Shown: one piece after another, positions 10,299 to 22,802 of the stretch
Layout of the letters: each line of letters opens with the position of its first letter
Numbering within the stretch: the first letter of the stretch is position 1
Source: Naegleria lovaniensis
Taxonomy: Eukaryota; Heterolobosea; Eutetramitea; Acrasida; Naegleriidae
Direction: 5' to 3'
Assembly (NCBI RefSeq): GCF_003324165.1
Contig: NW_025407839.1
Span: 186,001-250,000 of the forward strand
Length of the DNA: 64,000 nt
Program-made: the position numbers and the translations under genes
Notes under the pieces: generated by a model
What the model was told of the DNA's origin: nothing
Seen by the model: the letters and a program-made list of their open reading frames with translations, nothing else
Databases searched by the model: none

Positions 10299-12980
10299 TT
10301 ACAATGCTTCGTTTCTGTCCAAATACATGTCAAGCTGATCCAATTGGTCGTCAGTGGCAAATTCTGAGAGTACCATGTCGACCAACTTGAAATTACTAGC
10401 CACAGCATCAATCAAAGGTTGATTATTCTGTATGAACGTGTCTTCCAAGTACAGTTTCCTCAAAGTATGATTATTCTTGACAATTCTCACCAAAGCGTCC
10501 ATACATTCGTCGTCAACTCGTGTATTGAAGGAGAGATCCAATTCAGTGAGACATGTATTCTCGACGAGGGCATCTGCCAGGTCATACACTTCATCATTTG
10601 AAATGTTCTTATTTTGTAAATTAACGGAACGAAGGAGTGGATTATTACGTTTCAGCTCATCAGAAATTACTTTGACATTTCCATCCTTAATTAATCGTTG
10701 GAGAATGATTAATTGTTGGCGTTCCTTTTCCTTTCGCAACTTTTCAGCAGCTTCTTGCTCCAACTTGAGTTGATGTTCTTCACGTTTTTTCTTTTCTGTA
10801 TTCTCAATTTGTGAAATTTGTTCTTCCATTTTTGTAATTTCTGATTTTGGTAAATACAATGGATAAATATTCTTGACACGTTCTTTCATGAGTTCAATTT
10901 CATAGGGTTGTAACAATTTTTCTGGATCTTTTTGTTTATCCATAAGGAAATTCAAACTCGAATTATATTCCGTTCGTTTCGACGTTTGATTATGTTGTAA
11001 ATCTTTGGCTTGTTTCAATTCTGATTTTAACAAGGTCACTAGATGCATTTTCGATTCTACATGTCGAATCCACTCTTGTAATTTTCCAGATTCATTAAAT
11101 TCTGCTAACAGTTGTGTCAGTTGTGACGAAAGTGATGATCTTTCCTCTTCAATTTGTTGTTTCAATTTTCGTTCTTCTTCCTCTTCAGCAAGTTTCTTTC
11201 GACGTAATTCGTCTGCTTCCCTTCGTTTTGTTTCTTCGAGTTGTTTCAACTCTAAATCTCTTTGAATTCGTTCTTGTTCGAGTTGTAGAGATTTTTCCTT
11301 TTCGATTCGCTCTTGTTCGAGACGTTCTTGTTCTTGGTCTTGTTTCAATTTTTCCAGAGCTAATTCTTCTTGTTTTCTTCGTTGTTGTAACAAGAGTGCA
11401 GAATCAGAGAGATTGGAGGTTTCAGAATTGAATTCTGTGGAAGAAGTGTTCGTGTCAGAATTGGACAATTGTGTGACATTTGTTTCAGAAGTGGTAGTGG
11501 TAGTAGTAGTAGTAGTGGAGGAAGGATGGATGGATGAGGAATTTTCTTTTGATTTCTCTTCCGTTTCGTCATCGTCTTCACTCAAATCCGAGTCATCACT
11601 TTCTAACATGGATTTCATTTTAGCTTCTAATTCTCGTTGTTTTTTCAATCTCTCTTCAATTTCTCTCTGGTGTTGTTCTTCTCTTTCACGTTCTTCTCTC
11701 TCCGAAATTGCTTTCAATTTTTGATACAAATTCAATTGAGAATCTGTTAAACCTGTTGGGAGATGAGTAGAAGGTGAGACAGAATCTTTTCGTGAACTAT
11801 TAGACATGGTTGGAGAGCATGCACTTGTGGAGGAATTCACACAAGTCGAGGTTGGAGTCGTGGATTGCTCATCTGTATTGAGTTGTGAAGAGTTGAAAGT
11901 AGTAGTTGAGGAAGTTCCACTGATTTGAATGGTCATGGAATCTTCATCGGTCGATGCTTCATCGACTGCTGTTGTATGATGTTGCTGCTCGTCAGAGGTC
12001 GTTGTTTCTGAATGAGAGTTGTTTTGCTCTTTTTCTGCACTTGGAGTTCCAACACTCTTCTTCTTTTCAAAGTTCAGTAAATCTTCGACAATTTTACCGA
12101 CATTTTTGTTTTTCTGAATTTGTGACTCTCGTGTGTAAGCATCTGTGAAAATGATCACATTTCACATGATTTCATCATTATGTTTTTCAATAATTTCATT
12201 GATTAGTTTCAATTTCATATTATTACACAACGAAATGAATAATAAGGTCAACAATGTCACAATTCAAATTTCACACAAACACATACCCTTATAGAATTTG
12301 AGCAATAATTTTGCATCTTCATCTCCATTCATGGCCATATTCTGCACATCCATGGCCAATGTATATGATTTTCTACCGCTTCTTCTTCTCAATGCAATTC
12401 TCTCTTCAGAAACTGTGCGTTCATGATGATGTTGTTGACTCTCTTCATGATGAGATTGAGAGCTTTTCTCCAATTCGGAATTTGAACTATCCTCAGTTCG
12501 TGTTTTCAATGCACCCAGAGATAATGCCTGAACTTGAGGATGTGACATTTTTACATTGGAAGCATTCTCAAAGTCTTCGTCGTCCTCTTCATCACTTTCT
12601 TCATCCAAATCCTTTTTTTGTTTGAAAAAATCGAAAATACTCTTTCGACGTTTTTGATGTCTTCTTCGTGAAGGTTTCTTATCGCTTGAAATTGGTGACC
12701 TCTCAACATTGACAGGGTTTCCAGGAGCTAGATGATGTGGAGGAGTTGTTTGAACTTGTTTGTCACGATGATTTTCGACAACAGCTGTTGTGACACGTCT
12801 TGGAGTTTTCACTTTTGTGTTGTGATTTTCCAATGTTGTTGTTTCTGTTGTGCTTTCTCCTTCTGTTTGTACGAGAATTGGAGGTACACCTCTTGGAGAA
12901 CTCAGCACTGCAACAGATTTTCTTCTTTCTTTCGTGTCAGTAGGTTCTTTCTTTTTGAAAAGGGCTTTCAATCCGACCAT
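10299..12980 (-). CDS. Coiled-coil protein with tropomodulin-like C-terminal repeats
   Basis: Two exons (12980-12287 and 12142-10299; intron 144 nt) encode 845 residues. The join LLLKFYK-DAYTRESQ gives phase agreement with GTATGT and TTTTCACAG ends. The ATG at 12980 is the first in frame after an upstream stop. The N-terminal 330 residues are disordered and rich in Ser, Thr, Lys and acidic runs. A long Glu/Lys/Gln coiled coil spans about residues 390-690. The last 130 residues read as leucine-rich repeats of the tropomodulin/leiomodin kind: LLRSVNLQNKNIS, LTELDLSFNTRVDD and LRKLYLEDTF. Tropomodulins cap actin pointed ends, but the usual N-terminal tropomyosin-binding part is not evident, so an actin role is inference. 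Confidence 0.75.
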
Positions 12981-13709
12981 TCTTCGGAGTGATGATGTTT
13001 TTGACAATTATTGGTGTGGAGATTAAAAAAGTACAAGGAGTATAATAAATGTTGTGAAAATTATGATCTTTTGTATGCACTAATAGTATGGAATAGAGCA
13101 GGATGAGCGCCGAGAAGTCGAACCAACGACGACAGTTACCAATACAAAAATATGAGTATTATTGAAATGGCAAAAATTAGCATCACAGTTGATGACAGTT
13201 GTTGTTTCATATTGACATTGAAAATTGTACAACATTTGAGTATTCCATCATTTTGAAAAAGTCAATGGTTCGTTCGGATGGGTGGTGTTTGAAAATGGAT
13301 AATTCGTTTTGTTGCCAAGATCCGATCGTAAAACATCATACAAAAGTTGTGGTTGTTGTTGTTGCAAAGAGTCGATAATTCGTTTTGTTTCAAGTGATGA
13401 TGATGAGTGCAGACATTGTTAGAGCATTGAGTAAATGCTGCAATGAATTCAAAGTTTGAACCTACCAAATGACGAGTGGGAAGAGTGGATTTTTTTTTGC
13501 TAATGTGTTTGGCAGGTGACAAGTAGCTTTGAATAAGTCAATATTGCTCTTTTTTAGATGCCTTGTTCTGCTTTGGGTTTTGTTTACTGACAAATAAAAG
13601 GTTGAATAGCAATCGTAGACCAAACAAAGTCTCAGTAGTATTGAGAAGATTCAATCAAGGAAAACCCAGCGCACAACATGAATGCATCACTGATACCACC
13701 TCTAACACA
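12981..13709. other. Intergenic region between two minus-strand genes
   Basis: These 729 bp hold the 5' side of the LRR gene and the 3' side of the CAP-H gene. AT-rich stretches dominate, with a GTTGTTGTTG run near 13355. No open frame here has a credible start and composition, and I see no RNA gene. Confidence 0.4.
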
Positions 13710-16700
13710 TCATTGATCATCGACCATTTCCTCCTCTAATGATCTTCTTCTTTGAGCACTCGCTGGCTTTACTACCTTAAAGTCAGAAAAATCAGGTGTT
13801 CCTTCTAGCTCAAGATTTTGTTCATTGCAAAGATGAAGCATGCAAATGAAACAAAATGGAACAGAGACTTCGGAAAAGTCTGGCTTTTTTTCGTTTGCCT
13901 TTGGTTTGGATGTGTTTAGAGATGAAACTACATCTGAGAAATTAAGGTCTGTTCTGGATGTCGTTTCGATTTCTGTCCACAAATGATCTTTCAATGCTCT
14001 CACATCTACTTGCTTGGCTCTAGTGGCATAGGTGATATTGAGCTTTTGCACTAATTTGGGAGCTTCAATTAACTTGGCTCCAGCAACCATGGTCACTTCG
14101 TTTGGATTGTTCAATTCTTGAGGTTTTAGCTGAATGTCTTCCATGGTCATTGAGTTGTTTGAATCGTTCAGTATTGTATTTACAGTGTCTTGTTGATGTT
14201 CAAAAGATGAAGGAGGCTCTATCGAAGAGGTGGCCATGGTTATGTTCGTTTGATTGTTTTCAATGTCTGTCATTGTAGTCATTGCTGTAGCATCTGCAGA
14301 TGGCTGAGCGGCTTCTGTTGTTGTGTTATTCGTTCCAAATCCAGTGTCAAAGTTATCAAAACCTCCAATGTCCATCTCTCCAAACCCGTGTGGAGCATTG
14401 AGTCCCATTTCTTCATCTTCATCACTATCGTCATATAATTTACTGGATGTCGTAATAAACATTCCATCTTGGGTGAGTCTTTCAGGTGCCGTAGTCTTTG
14501 GTGGTTCTGTATTGCTGTTTGCACTTGAGGAGGAGCTTGTTTTACTTCGAGCACCCTGTTCGACAACGGCTTGTAAATGTTTATCTGTAAACGCGGCTGG
14601 AAGATTGAATGGTCTCAACAACATGCTTAAATCATAATGAACGTCTGTAGGGAGTAAGGTCAGCTTGGTTGGCAAATTCTTAATTTGATTGTCCTCAGGT
14701 TTTTTGGAATACTTGAATTGTACAGAATAGTCAATGGAAGAAGGGTCGTTTAAAAAGTCAAAGACATGAGGTTTTGACTTTTGTGTTCGTTTTTTCGATT
14801 TCTTTGCATTTGTGCCTTGAGTTTTTGATTTCGCTGATGGCTTCCAATGTTCAATACCAGCCCAATGCTTAATCTTGGTGGCATCAAAGTATTCATAGTC
14901 GTTGTCGACTGTGATTGTTTCAGGATTTTTTTGAATCATTTCAGTGATTGATGTTGGTTGTGAAGGCTCATTTGCTTGAAGCTTGTTCTGTTGCTCTATG
15001 ATAACAGTGTCATCATCTCCAATTTCTTGGGGTACAACATCTTGTGGTTCTGAGTTGGCAAAATCTGTGTCAAATATACCCAAACCATCATCGTCATCAT
15101 CGTCATCGTCATGATGGGCGTTTGCAAAGTGATCTGGTGCCAAACCTCCAACCTCAGTCACAGCAGTAATTAAGGCATTGGCAGCGTCACCACCAATTGA
15201 AAGTTTGTGAGGTATTTGTGTGGTCGTGTCGAGAGGCATGCCATAAGTTTGAGGTATGATGCCATTCTCTGTCGTGGCTGTATCTGGTGGACCAAAATCG
15301 TCAATTCCGCCTCCAAAACCTCCACCGACATCAAAGGTGAAATTGTCTGTGAGTGATGGTGGCTGATCCGAAGCAAATCCGTTTGCATCAGATGTTAATA
15401 CAGTAGGTTGGGATTGATTTTCTTCGGTGGAGAAGGGTTGCAGCTGTAATGGCATGCCATCATTCTCTTGTTGCTGAGCGGATTGTTGTTGTTGCTGCGT
15501 TAGTTTGGCTCGTTCTTCCATTTCTTCAAGCATTTTCTCATCGACGAATGATGTAGTCAACAGTCGCCCCATTGCGCTCTTATCCAAAGCAATGGGATGA
15601 ATTCTTTCTTCTTCTTCATGGACAGATGTTGCTCCCTGTCGTTGTTGCTCTGTTGTCGCTGCTGTTTGTTTTGTTTGATTAGGACGATTATTCTCAGATG
15701 TAGATTTCATGTATGCATAGTCCCAATTTTTCGAGTCTATTATAACTTCACAACCGTATCCAAGGCCTAAATTGTTTAAAAGCAGAGAATTGGCGCTGCC
15801 TACATCAAAATTATTGGAAGATCCTAACGAGGTATGGTACAAAGGTTCTATCACATAGGAAAGTTCGAGCTTTTTGACAGTGATGTTATTAATGTTCGTT
15901 TCAAGAGTGTTAACACCATGCCTGACCCGTTTCTTTTTAGACTTTTCGTCTCCATCTTTGTTGGCACCATCTTCTTCTTCATTATTTTCTGAGGACGACC
16001 CCTTTTGAGGATCAGCCCTTGCAAAGCTTGTTAATACTTTGTAGGCCTCTGTGTGAACAGAGTCAACACGAGTTGAATAAATTTTAACACCCGCATCGAG
16101 AGTGCAACTGGCAGCTTGAAAACTTCCACCTGTAAGGGTTGTTTCTAAAACTTCACCAATATAATCAATTAAATTCAAATTCCACGTATTTTTGACATTA
16201 ATCTTATTTTCAGATGATAATTTGATACAATTTTGAAACAGAGATTCCAATTCTGAAGATGTTAATGTTCGTGAAGTTGTTGTTCCTGCAGCGCTACCAC
16301 TGAGATGAGCTCCACTTCTTCGATGTTCTGTTGTTAAAAATCCAACACCAACGCTCTTTCTTTTATCACGTCGCTTTTGATTGTGTCGTTTTTCGTTTTC
16401 ATCGTCGTTAATTTCAAGAGCATCCATCTGTGATGGAACAAAAAGAGAAGACTTTCTCCGTGATGATGATGATTTATGTTTAGCCGGAGCTGGTGATTCA
16501 AATGTTACGGATCCAGTGGATGACCTCTTTTGTTTACCTGGAGAGTTTTCCTCTTCATCCAATATTTCTTCATCCTCCTCTCCAACAACATTTCTCACTT
16601 CTTCTTCACCATCAGAGAAATCATCATCGAGGCCTCGGACTCTTCAACGACTCGTTTTGCCTTGCTCGAGGAAGAAGGCTTCTTGGTAACAGCAGCTTCT

Positions 16701-16714
16701 TTGCGTCTTGGCAT
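13710..16714 (-). CDS. NCAPH: Condensin complex subunit 2 (CAP-H/Barren kleisin)
   Basis: The Barren signature lies about 170-250 residues from the start: NKINVKNTWNLNLIDYIGEV, then FQAASCTLDAGVKIYSTRVD and VHTEAYKVL. Further conserved blocks are HWAGIEHWKP in the middle and a C-terminal winged-helix region ending KPASAQRRRSLEEE. As the kleisin, this subunit bridges SMC2-SMC4 and the HEAT subunits in mitotic chromosome compaction. The apparent frame starts at a GTG. One base restored near 16629-16636 links it to an ATG at 16714 encoding MPRRKEAAVTKK, giving about 1001 residues. The central acidic and Gln-rich linkers are longer than usual. Confidence 0.92.
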
Positions 16715-16820
16715 TTTGCTTATTTTTTTAACAAAATATTTTGAATGGCGGGAGTCTCTTTTGCAAAAGCCAGTAAACTGAATTCAAGTAAAACATGCCA
16801 ACAGTTGCAGAAAATGATTT

Positions 16821-18892
16821 TTATAAATATTCTCTTAATCGATTAAAACCTGAAGGGGATGAAAATTGTTTGAAAAGAGTTTTTCTAAAGTTGCTTCTCA
16901 ATGGATCCTGAGAGGCATTCACACTTGGTGTCTCAACGGATGGTATTTCATTCTGTTTCTCCTCAATAGGTTCAACAATGACAATTAACGGAGTATTCAA
17001 ACCTATCGAGGCTGGAAGTGATGAGCAAGAGCTTGATGCCACGTTCGTCAAGTGCGTGGACGAATGATTGGGTACTTCATTTTCTGTCATGGATGCTTCT
17101 TCTTTACATTCTTCTGCATTGGGAGAGGAGATTGAGGATGAGGATGAATTAAAACCATCGGATCGAGTGGGATCCATAAAAGTTGAATAAAGAGAGGGTA
17201 TTGGAAGGTGTTCCGTCGAAACTAATGGTGATGGATTACTTTCTACTTGGACAGGAACTTGATGGGAATGAGTATTGGCCTCCTGTGACGACTTGTTACT
17301 GTTTCTCAAAATGGTATTCAATAAAATTCGAATTCTGAGTTTTGACAACAAGCAAAAGATTGTGAAAACTCCTCCATAAGCAAAGAGAAGACCAAAAAGA
17401 AAGAGCAATGATGACATCCATGGTTGGAGATAATAATTCACAACGCTGTAGGGCCACTGAGAAATTAAATGCAATTCAGCTAAAATTTGTAACCAAATAA
17501 GTAAGTTGTTGGAAAGAGAACAACAATGAAAATGTGCCAAAATCGAAAAACCAAATTGGAAAAGAAGAAATCAATAAGACAGAAAAGACCCGTCATTCCA
17601 TGAAAGGCTACCGTGCTAATGTTGGTTCAAATTCAAATGTCACACAGTTGAATTCAACAAAAAATACTTACAAGTAACTCACTTCTGTGCTCGATTCCAT
17701 TGAAAACATAATCCAATAACCCACGGATACAATCACTGAAGATGTCGTTGCAATCTCTCCGAACAACCACATTCCATTAGAAGCCATTAACATGAAAGTT
17801 CTCAAATTGGAATTTTCAAAATTGGTCGATTTCAGTTTTGGAATTCCAATCTTCTTTGAATTCCTGTACAATTTACTGAAAATACCAAATAAATAAATCC
17901 CAAAATGACTTGTCCTGTAAAATAGACGGTAAATAAGAGGGCAGTAAAGTTCGTGAGAAAAGACACAAACACCAAAGGTGGTTGTTTCTCGAAATGCAAT
18001 TGTTTGAGTAAAATTGAAACGAGAGCCCACATGGCGATCATAATTCTGTATAAATAGAGTGAAATGGTGATTGGAAATTTGAAACCAAAGGATTCAAAGA
18101 TGAATTGGGAGGGATCTCTCAATCTGTGGCGTTTCACAACATTTCCATTAAACATTGAAATTACGTAAAAACAAGACAAATGAATACTTACCTATTGTAA
18201 ATAACATTTTCAAGAGGGATTGTGTAATGACCGTTCGATGCATTCGAACAAGTCGATTCATTCAATGTGGAAGATGTGGAACCTTCTCCATTCGAGTGGG
18301 TGTCATCTTTTTCAATTTTCTTTTCACCTCGAGTGAAATCGGAAACTTCTACACTTGGTAAAGAAATTGTGAAATGATTTTCATTCACGGGTTGAATGCC
18401 ATGAGAATACGAGACCTGATGGTCATTCATTTCAGTTTTAGAATGGTTGAGAAGAGGATTGGATGAGAGTTGACTTCTAGGAGAGAAGGATGTTGATTCG
18501 CTGTGGATGGTCAAGTTGCTTCTTGGAGAGAGAAGAGAGGTGTTGGTGTTGGTGGTCGTAATGGCAGTCATTGGAGAGGATGGATCGCTGTTCGTGGCGG
18601 CCATAATTTCTTCTGATTCATCCTCTTCATCTTCTTCTTGTTGACAAGTGACTGCTAGTGGAATGGAACGAGATGACTGCTGGTCATGATTTGTTTGTTG
18701 AATCTCCTCTGATTGGACATTCATCTTTAGCTTTCGACTCTTTTTATGAAATAGAAAACCCTTCACACAATACACAACCACTGCTGAAAATACCAAAAAG
18801 ACCAACAAGCAACAATTATTCACCAAAAACAAGTATCGAAAGAGATGGGAAGGACGATCCAATTGAGTTGGAATTTCATATCGAGAGTCCAT
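16821..18892 (-). CDS. Multi-pass membrane protein, distantly AIG1/FAR-17a-like (two frame breaks)
   Basis: Three exons (18892-18192, 18123-17672, 17615-16821) with introns of 68 and 56 nt. One missing base in each of exons 2 (near 17880) and 3 (near 17485) is needed. With both restored the length is 649 residues and all phases agree. One membrane helix near the N-terminus is followed by a long Ser/Thr-rich loop. At least five more helices follow, then a hydrophilic tail. The blocks FHGMTGLFCLIDFFFSN and QWPYSVVNYYLQPW resemble the AIG1/FAR-17a fold (a conserved His, then a YPxLDW-like motif). Those proteins hydrolyse fatty-acid esters of hydroxy fatty acids. The resemblance is weak, so catalytic function is only a suggestion. 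Confidence 0.6.
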
Positions 18893-19646
18893 GGTTTAGT
18901 AGTTGAGAAAGAATATGAGAATCAGTGAATTGAGACTAGTTTTTTCACACAACAAAATTTCAATAGAGACGGACAAGGGAGTATGATGTGTGTGTCAATA
19001 AAAGTGATTTCACACGCTTCTGTAAATGGTTGGTTGCCAAAGAATAGGAGTCAACAGATCAGAATGAGAAGTTGTTAAAAAAGGCGATAAAAAGAGGAGA
19101 ATACGAAGAGTTCCTTCCAAGAAGAAAGATGTCTTCAAAATTGGCAATACGTAATGGAATTTAGTGGAACAGCGGGCTGAAGAGTGTGAGCTCTCTCTTT
19201 TGCATATTCTACATAAATGGTAACAAAATTTTTTTGTCAACACGAACCCAAAATTCACGTGACTGGGTTTGACTTGACATGCTTTCTAGAGAATGAAATT
19301 AGGAGAATCAAGTAATCGGAGAGGATATCATCGCCGAAGGAAAATTTTGGCGTTGTCCTCACCTCTAGTGTGTGTGTGTGTGATTGAAATTCGTGATAAA
19401 GAATCTTTTTTTCTGTAGATCTGACGAGAAGAATGTAAGGGAACGAGAAGAGTTGTTGTGGTGGTGGAGAGATGAGCAAGTTGTGGCGATAACATCCCTA
19501 AACAGTTGAAAGCGTCCTAAATTCAACCAATTTCATGGGAGAATACTGATGGGTTTGATAGAGTATCTCGGAGATCAACAATTGAATAAAAGTAAATTTT
19601 GAAATCAATCGTTTTTGCGTGTGTTAATGAATTCTGTATTCTCGAG
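18893..19646. other. Intergenic region with a short dispersed element
   Basis: The spacer has a GT dinucleotide run near 19370-19382 and AT-rich promoter-like sequence upstream of the membrane-protein gene. Its right end holds one copy of a 75-bp element also found at 25852-25924. No gene is supported. Confidence 0.4.
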
Positions 19647-19653
19647 TTACAAT
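19579..19653. repeat. Dispersed 75-bp element, copy 1
   Basis: This stretch aligns with 25852-25924 over its whole length. Shared blocks are ATTGAATAAAAGTAAATTTT, ATCAATCGTTTTTGC and AGTTACAAT. The flanks ATTGA and TCAAT can pair as a short stem. Both copies lie 3' of a minus-strand gene. The function is unknown. Confidence 0.6.
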
Positions 19654-21046
19654 GGCAAGTCCCAATCCATCTCAGTGGCTTGTGAGGATGGCCTTTCAAG
19701 TTTAATTTTGCCTGACTCTGGGGAATTGAGCAGTTTCAGAGTTCGTTGTTTCATCTGGTGTTTAGAAACGGTATCCCTCGAACCTTTAACCTTGAATTGT
19801 GAATGACTTGTTGTTTTACGGCTTGAAATTGAGTTGTTCATTCATAATAAGCTTGTTGTAAAGAGGGTGTAAAATAAAACCGGCAAGAGTGTTGTTCTTC
19901 TCAGCTAATTTACCATCGAGTATGGTGAGATTGGAATTCAATGATGATGACAAGCCAGAGAGATCCATAAATTGTTGAGCGAATGAAGTGGATGGATCAC
20001 CACCATCCTCATTGTCACTACTACCAGCACCACCCTCACCAAATACAATAATTCTTCCCTTCAATGATTCTTCACATTCTTGGCAGAGTGCTGATAAATT
20101 CTTACTACTCGTTTCTTTGCAATAAGAAAATGAGAGCATTAATCGAACTTGCACATGATCTTGAACCACAACCTCTTCCCCATCATGGAGATTGGTTGGT
20201 AAAACAACCATAAAGGGAGCGTGTAAATCTTGTTGAATTTGGGAAAAGTAAGATTGGCAATGTTCAAGTCTGTCATTTGCAATCGTCAAATCCATCTCCA
20301 AAAACATGTTTGCAACTTGAGCATTGTTGGCAACACTCTCACGATGAAGGAATAATCCAGGTTGAATCATTTTCACTTGTGTTGACTCATCACCCTTGAA
20401 ACGAATGGCCTTTAATGCACTTTCAAGTGCCTTTTCCCAAATTTCCTCATTTGGATGTCACAAAAAGTCTTTGGCTTGAGTGATCGACAGGGCTTGACAA
20501 TTTCTGGATAATGGCTCATCCAATCCTGTGATGCTGAATGATCATAAAAACTTCGATTATCCAAATAAACTTCTGTACATTCCAACACAATGGGATGAAA
20601 ATCTAATTCATCTTCATGTCCACTAATGGGCTCATCAAAATTCCATGTCAATGGCTCGATATTGATTCCTCCTTGTTTCAATTTCATTTCAATATGTTGT
20701 TGAGCAATTCCCATCTTGATACTCTTAAAAGCAGGTTGATAATGAGGATGCTGTCCAATGGTTTTCACTTGTTTTTTAAATTCCTCAGCCATTCGTTGAT
20801 CATGAGAAATTCGAAACAAGTAGCAAATGGTGGTGGGTGTATCTCGAAGGGTGGCTTGACTACATGGTCGGAATCCTTTTCAATCATTTCGGTGGCTGCT
20901 CGGAAGGATCGGACCAGCCAAAACACTTGTAAAGCAAATGCTTGATGAGGATTGTATTCCATGCAGCCCTTCGGAGCCTCTAATAATTCTTGCCACTTGG
21001 TTTTTGTCTTTTGAGTGGTGTCTTGTTGTTGTTGTTGTGAAAGCAT
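19647..21046 (-). CDS. Unknown protein of 410 or more residues (frame breaks)
   Basis: The ATG at 21046 opens a protein that needs one added base near 20825 (giving PPPFCYLFRISHDQR) and one near 20451 (giving CDIQNEEIWEKAL). This yields 410 residues ending at 19816. An overlapping frame, 19841-19647, reads as a charged tail (SPESGKIKLERPSSQATEMD) and probably belongs to the same gene after further breaks. No known domain is recognised. The middle is rich in aromatic and acidic residues. A Gly/Asp/Ser loop (GEGGAGSSDNEDGGDPSTS) lies in the last third. It appears soluble: no signal peptide or membrane helix. The coding call rests on long, mutually consistent frames. Confidence 0.6.
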
Positions 21047-21230
21047 AATGATGAGGGGTGATGGTCACTTTGGGTATTCTTTTTTATCTACGAACGGAGT
21101 GTCTGTTAAAACCAATGCAAGAGTTCCAAGTTCTACTTGACCTTCAATCAACCAACCCTTTTCGTCGTATTACGATCACCCTCATCATTAGAAGCTGTTC
21201 GTAATGCATTTGTTTTCTCTGAATTATTTC

Positions 21231-22564
21231 TCATTGCTCCAAGGTCTCGTATTGAAGTTTTTCAATGGTTGTGTTTGAAAGAATTATTGGACAACGTGTC
21301 GAACAAGACATGAGTGAAGAGAGTTGGCTTGGTGGTAACCCTTCACAAGAGGTACGCAGGTTTGCAGGGAGGATCATCTTCTCAAGACAAAGTTCTTGCT
21401 TGTTTGGCTTGTCAATGTATTTCTTGATGGCATTGACAAGATAGAAATGACTTGAGCCTTTCGTAATTCCTTCGAAAAAGTAGTCACCAATACCTCCATT
21501 GCACACCATCTCGATGCATCTTAATTGTGTTCTGTAATGTTCAGAATGGAGAATATTATACTCTTTGCTTATTCCTAAAAAATTGATAAAACAGACATGC
21601 TTTAAATTAGGAAATATTTCAGGGTCCAACATTTTGGAAACAATCTCAGATTCTGAGGCGCTCAATCTTAGATATCTGACATTTGGAAACCTCAATCTAT
21701 TGGACATTACTCCGCCACTAACAAGATCAACAAAAAGGTATTCAATTTTTGAGAATACCACAAGGTCATTGTGATCGTTTGGTAGAGCACCATTGTTCAA
21801 GATCACTCTAGGACATTGTTTGGATTGGGAGTGGAGTTTTGTTAACATTTCAACGTTACCAGCAACAACATCTGAGAATGGTGTCGCTAGCTGTTCATGA
21901 TATCGATCCCTATAAAACGCCAAACCAACACTCAGCTCGTAAATATAGTGAAAGAGCAAATCAAACTTTGATTCCGTAATGGTGACAAAGATATCAGTGT
22001 CGCAATTAATGCCAGCCCTTTCTTTTTCGAATATCTTGTCCAACTTGGTCTTTTGCTGCTTGACACTCTTACCAAACCATTCTCCATGAAAGTAGTCTTC
22101 TAATTTTATAATCTCTTTTCTATCTATTTCATCTTGAACTTCGTCTGCATATAACTTTATCGAGGTAAATTTGTCGAGCTGTCGTTCGAGTTCACTGATC
22201 CTCAACTTGGCATAAATATCGAACCATGTATGCTCCAAGCTCTTCAGACGAGCCTACGGAAAAAACTCGAGCTCTGACTCAAGTGATAAAGGGCCACTAG
22301 GTTATTGAAGACTGGTTTGAATGATTTCTCGAATTCGTTCAGGAAATAGTCATTCTCTGCAACTTGTGGCATTTCAAATTCTGTCGGAAGCAAGTGTGAA
22401 AAAATGTGAAGGTAAATTTCGATCGGAAGACTCTCCAGCAGCGAAGGTTTCACGCTGCGACATGTAGGAAGTTGTGCCATTGTTAACGATACCACATTTG
22501 CTGTGATATTCTCGTCTCCATTACTGTGGGCTGATGTCTTCTTTTGCTTTTTTCTTGGTGGCAT
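21231..22564 (-). CDS. F-box-like protein (frame break)
   Basis: I start at the ATG at 22564 (MPPRKKQKK); the frame upstream has no ATG. A basic nuclear-localisation-like start precedes an F-box-like segment at about residues 40-95: LLESLPIEIYLHIFSHLLPT, later LYHLSQSSSFFRR. One G missing near 22253 separates this from the rest, which continues ARLKSLEHTWFDIYAKL. With it restored the protein has 444 residues. The C-terminal part has loosely spaced leucine-rich strands (IEYLFVDLVSG, VRYLRLSAS, LKHVCFINF), as in F-box/LRR substrate receptors of SCF ubiquitin ligases. The substrate is unknown. Confidence 0.65.
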
Positions 22565-22802
22565 TTTTTTGTGGTGAAAATCTTTACAAAATGACACATG
22601 TCAAAGACGAAAAACATTTAACCAATCAATAATCAGCAAGGAAGTAAGAAGGTATATGTAGTGGTGATTATTTCAATTCAACCACGTCAGACGTTATGGA
22701 AACTTGACATTTTTTTATTTAAAAGATTTTTATTGATTCGCAATTCTCATCCCCCAGTCATCCACTTACAAATTCTTCAACGAAAAATCCAGAATACCAG
22801 TC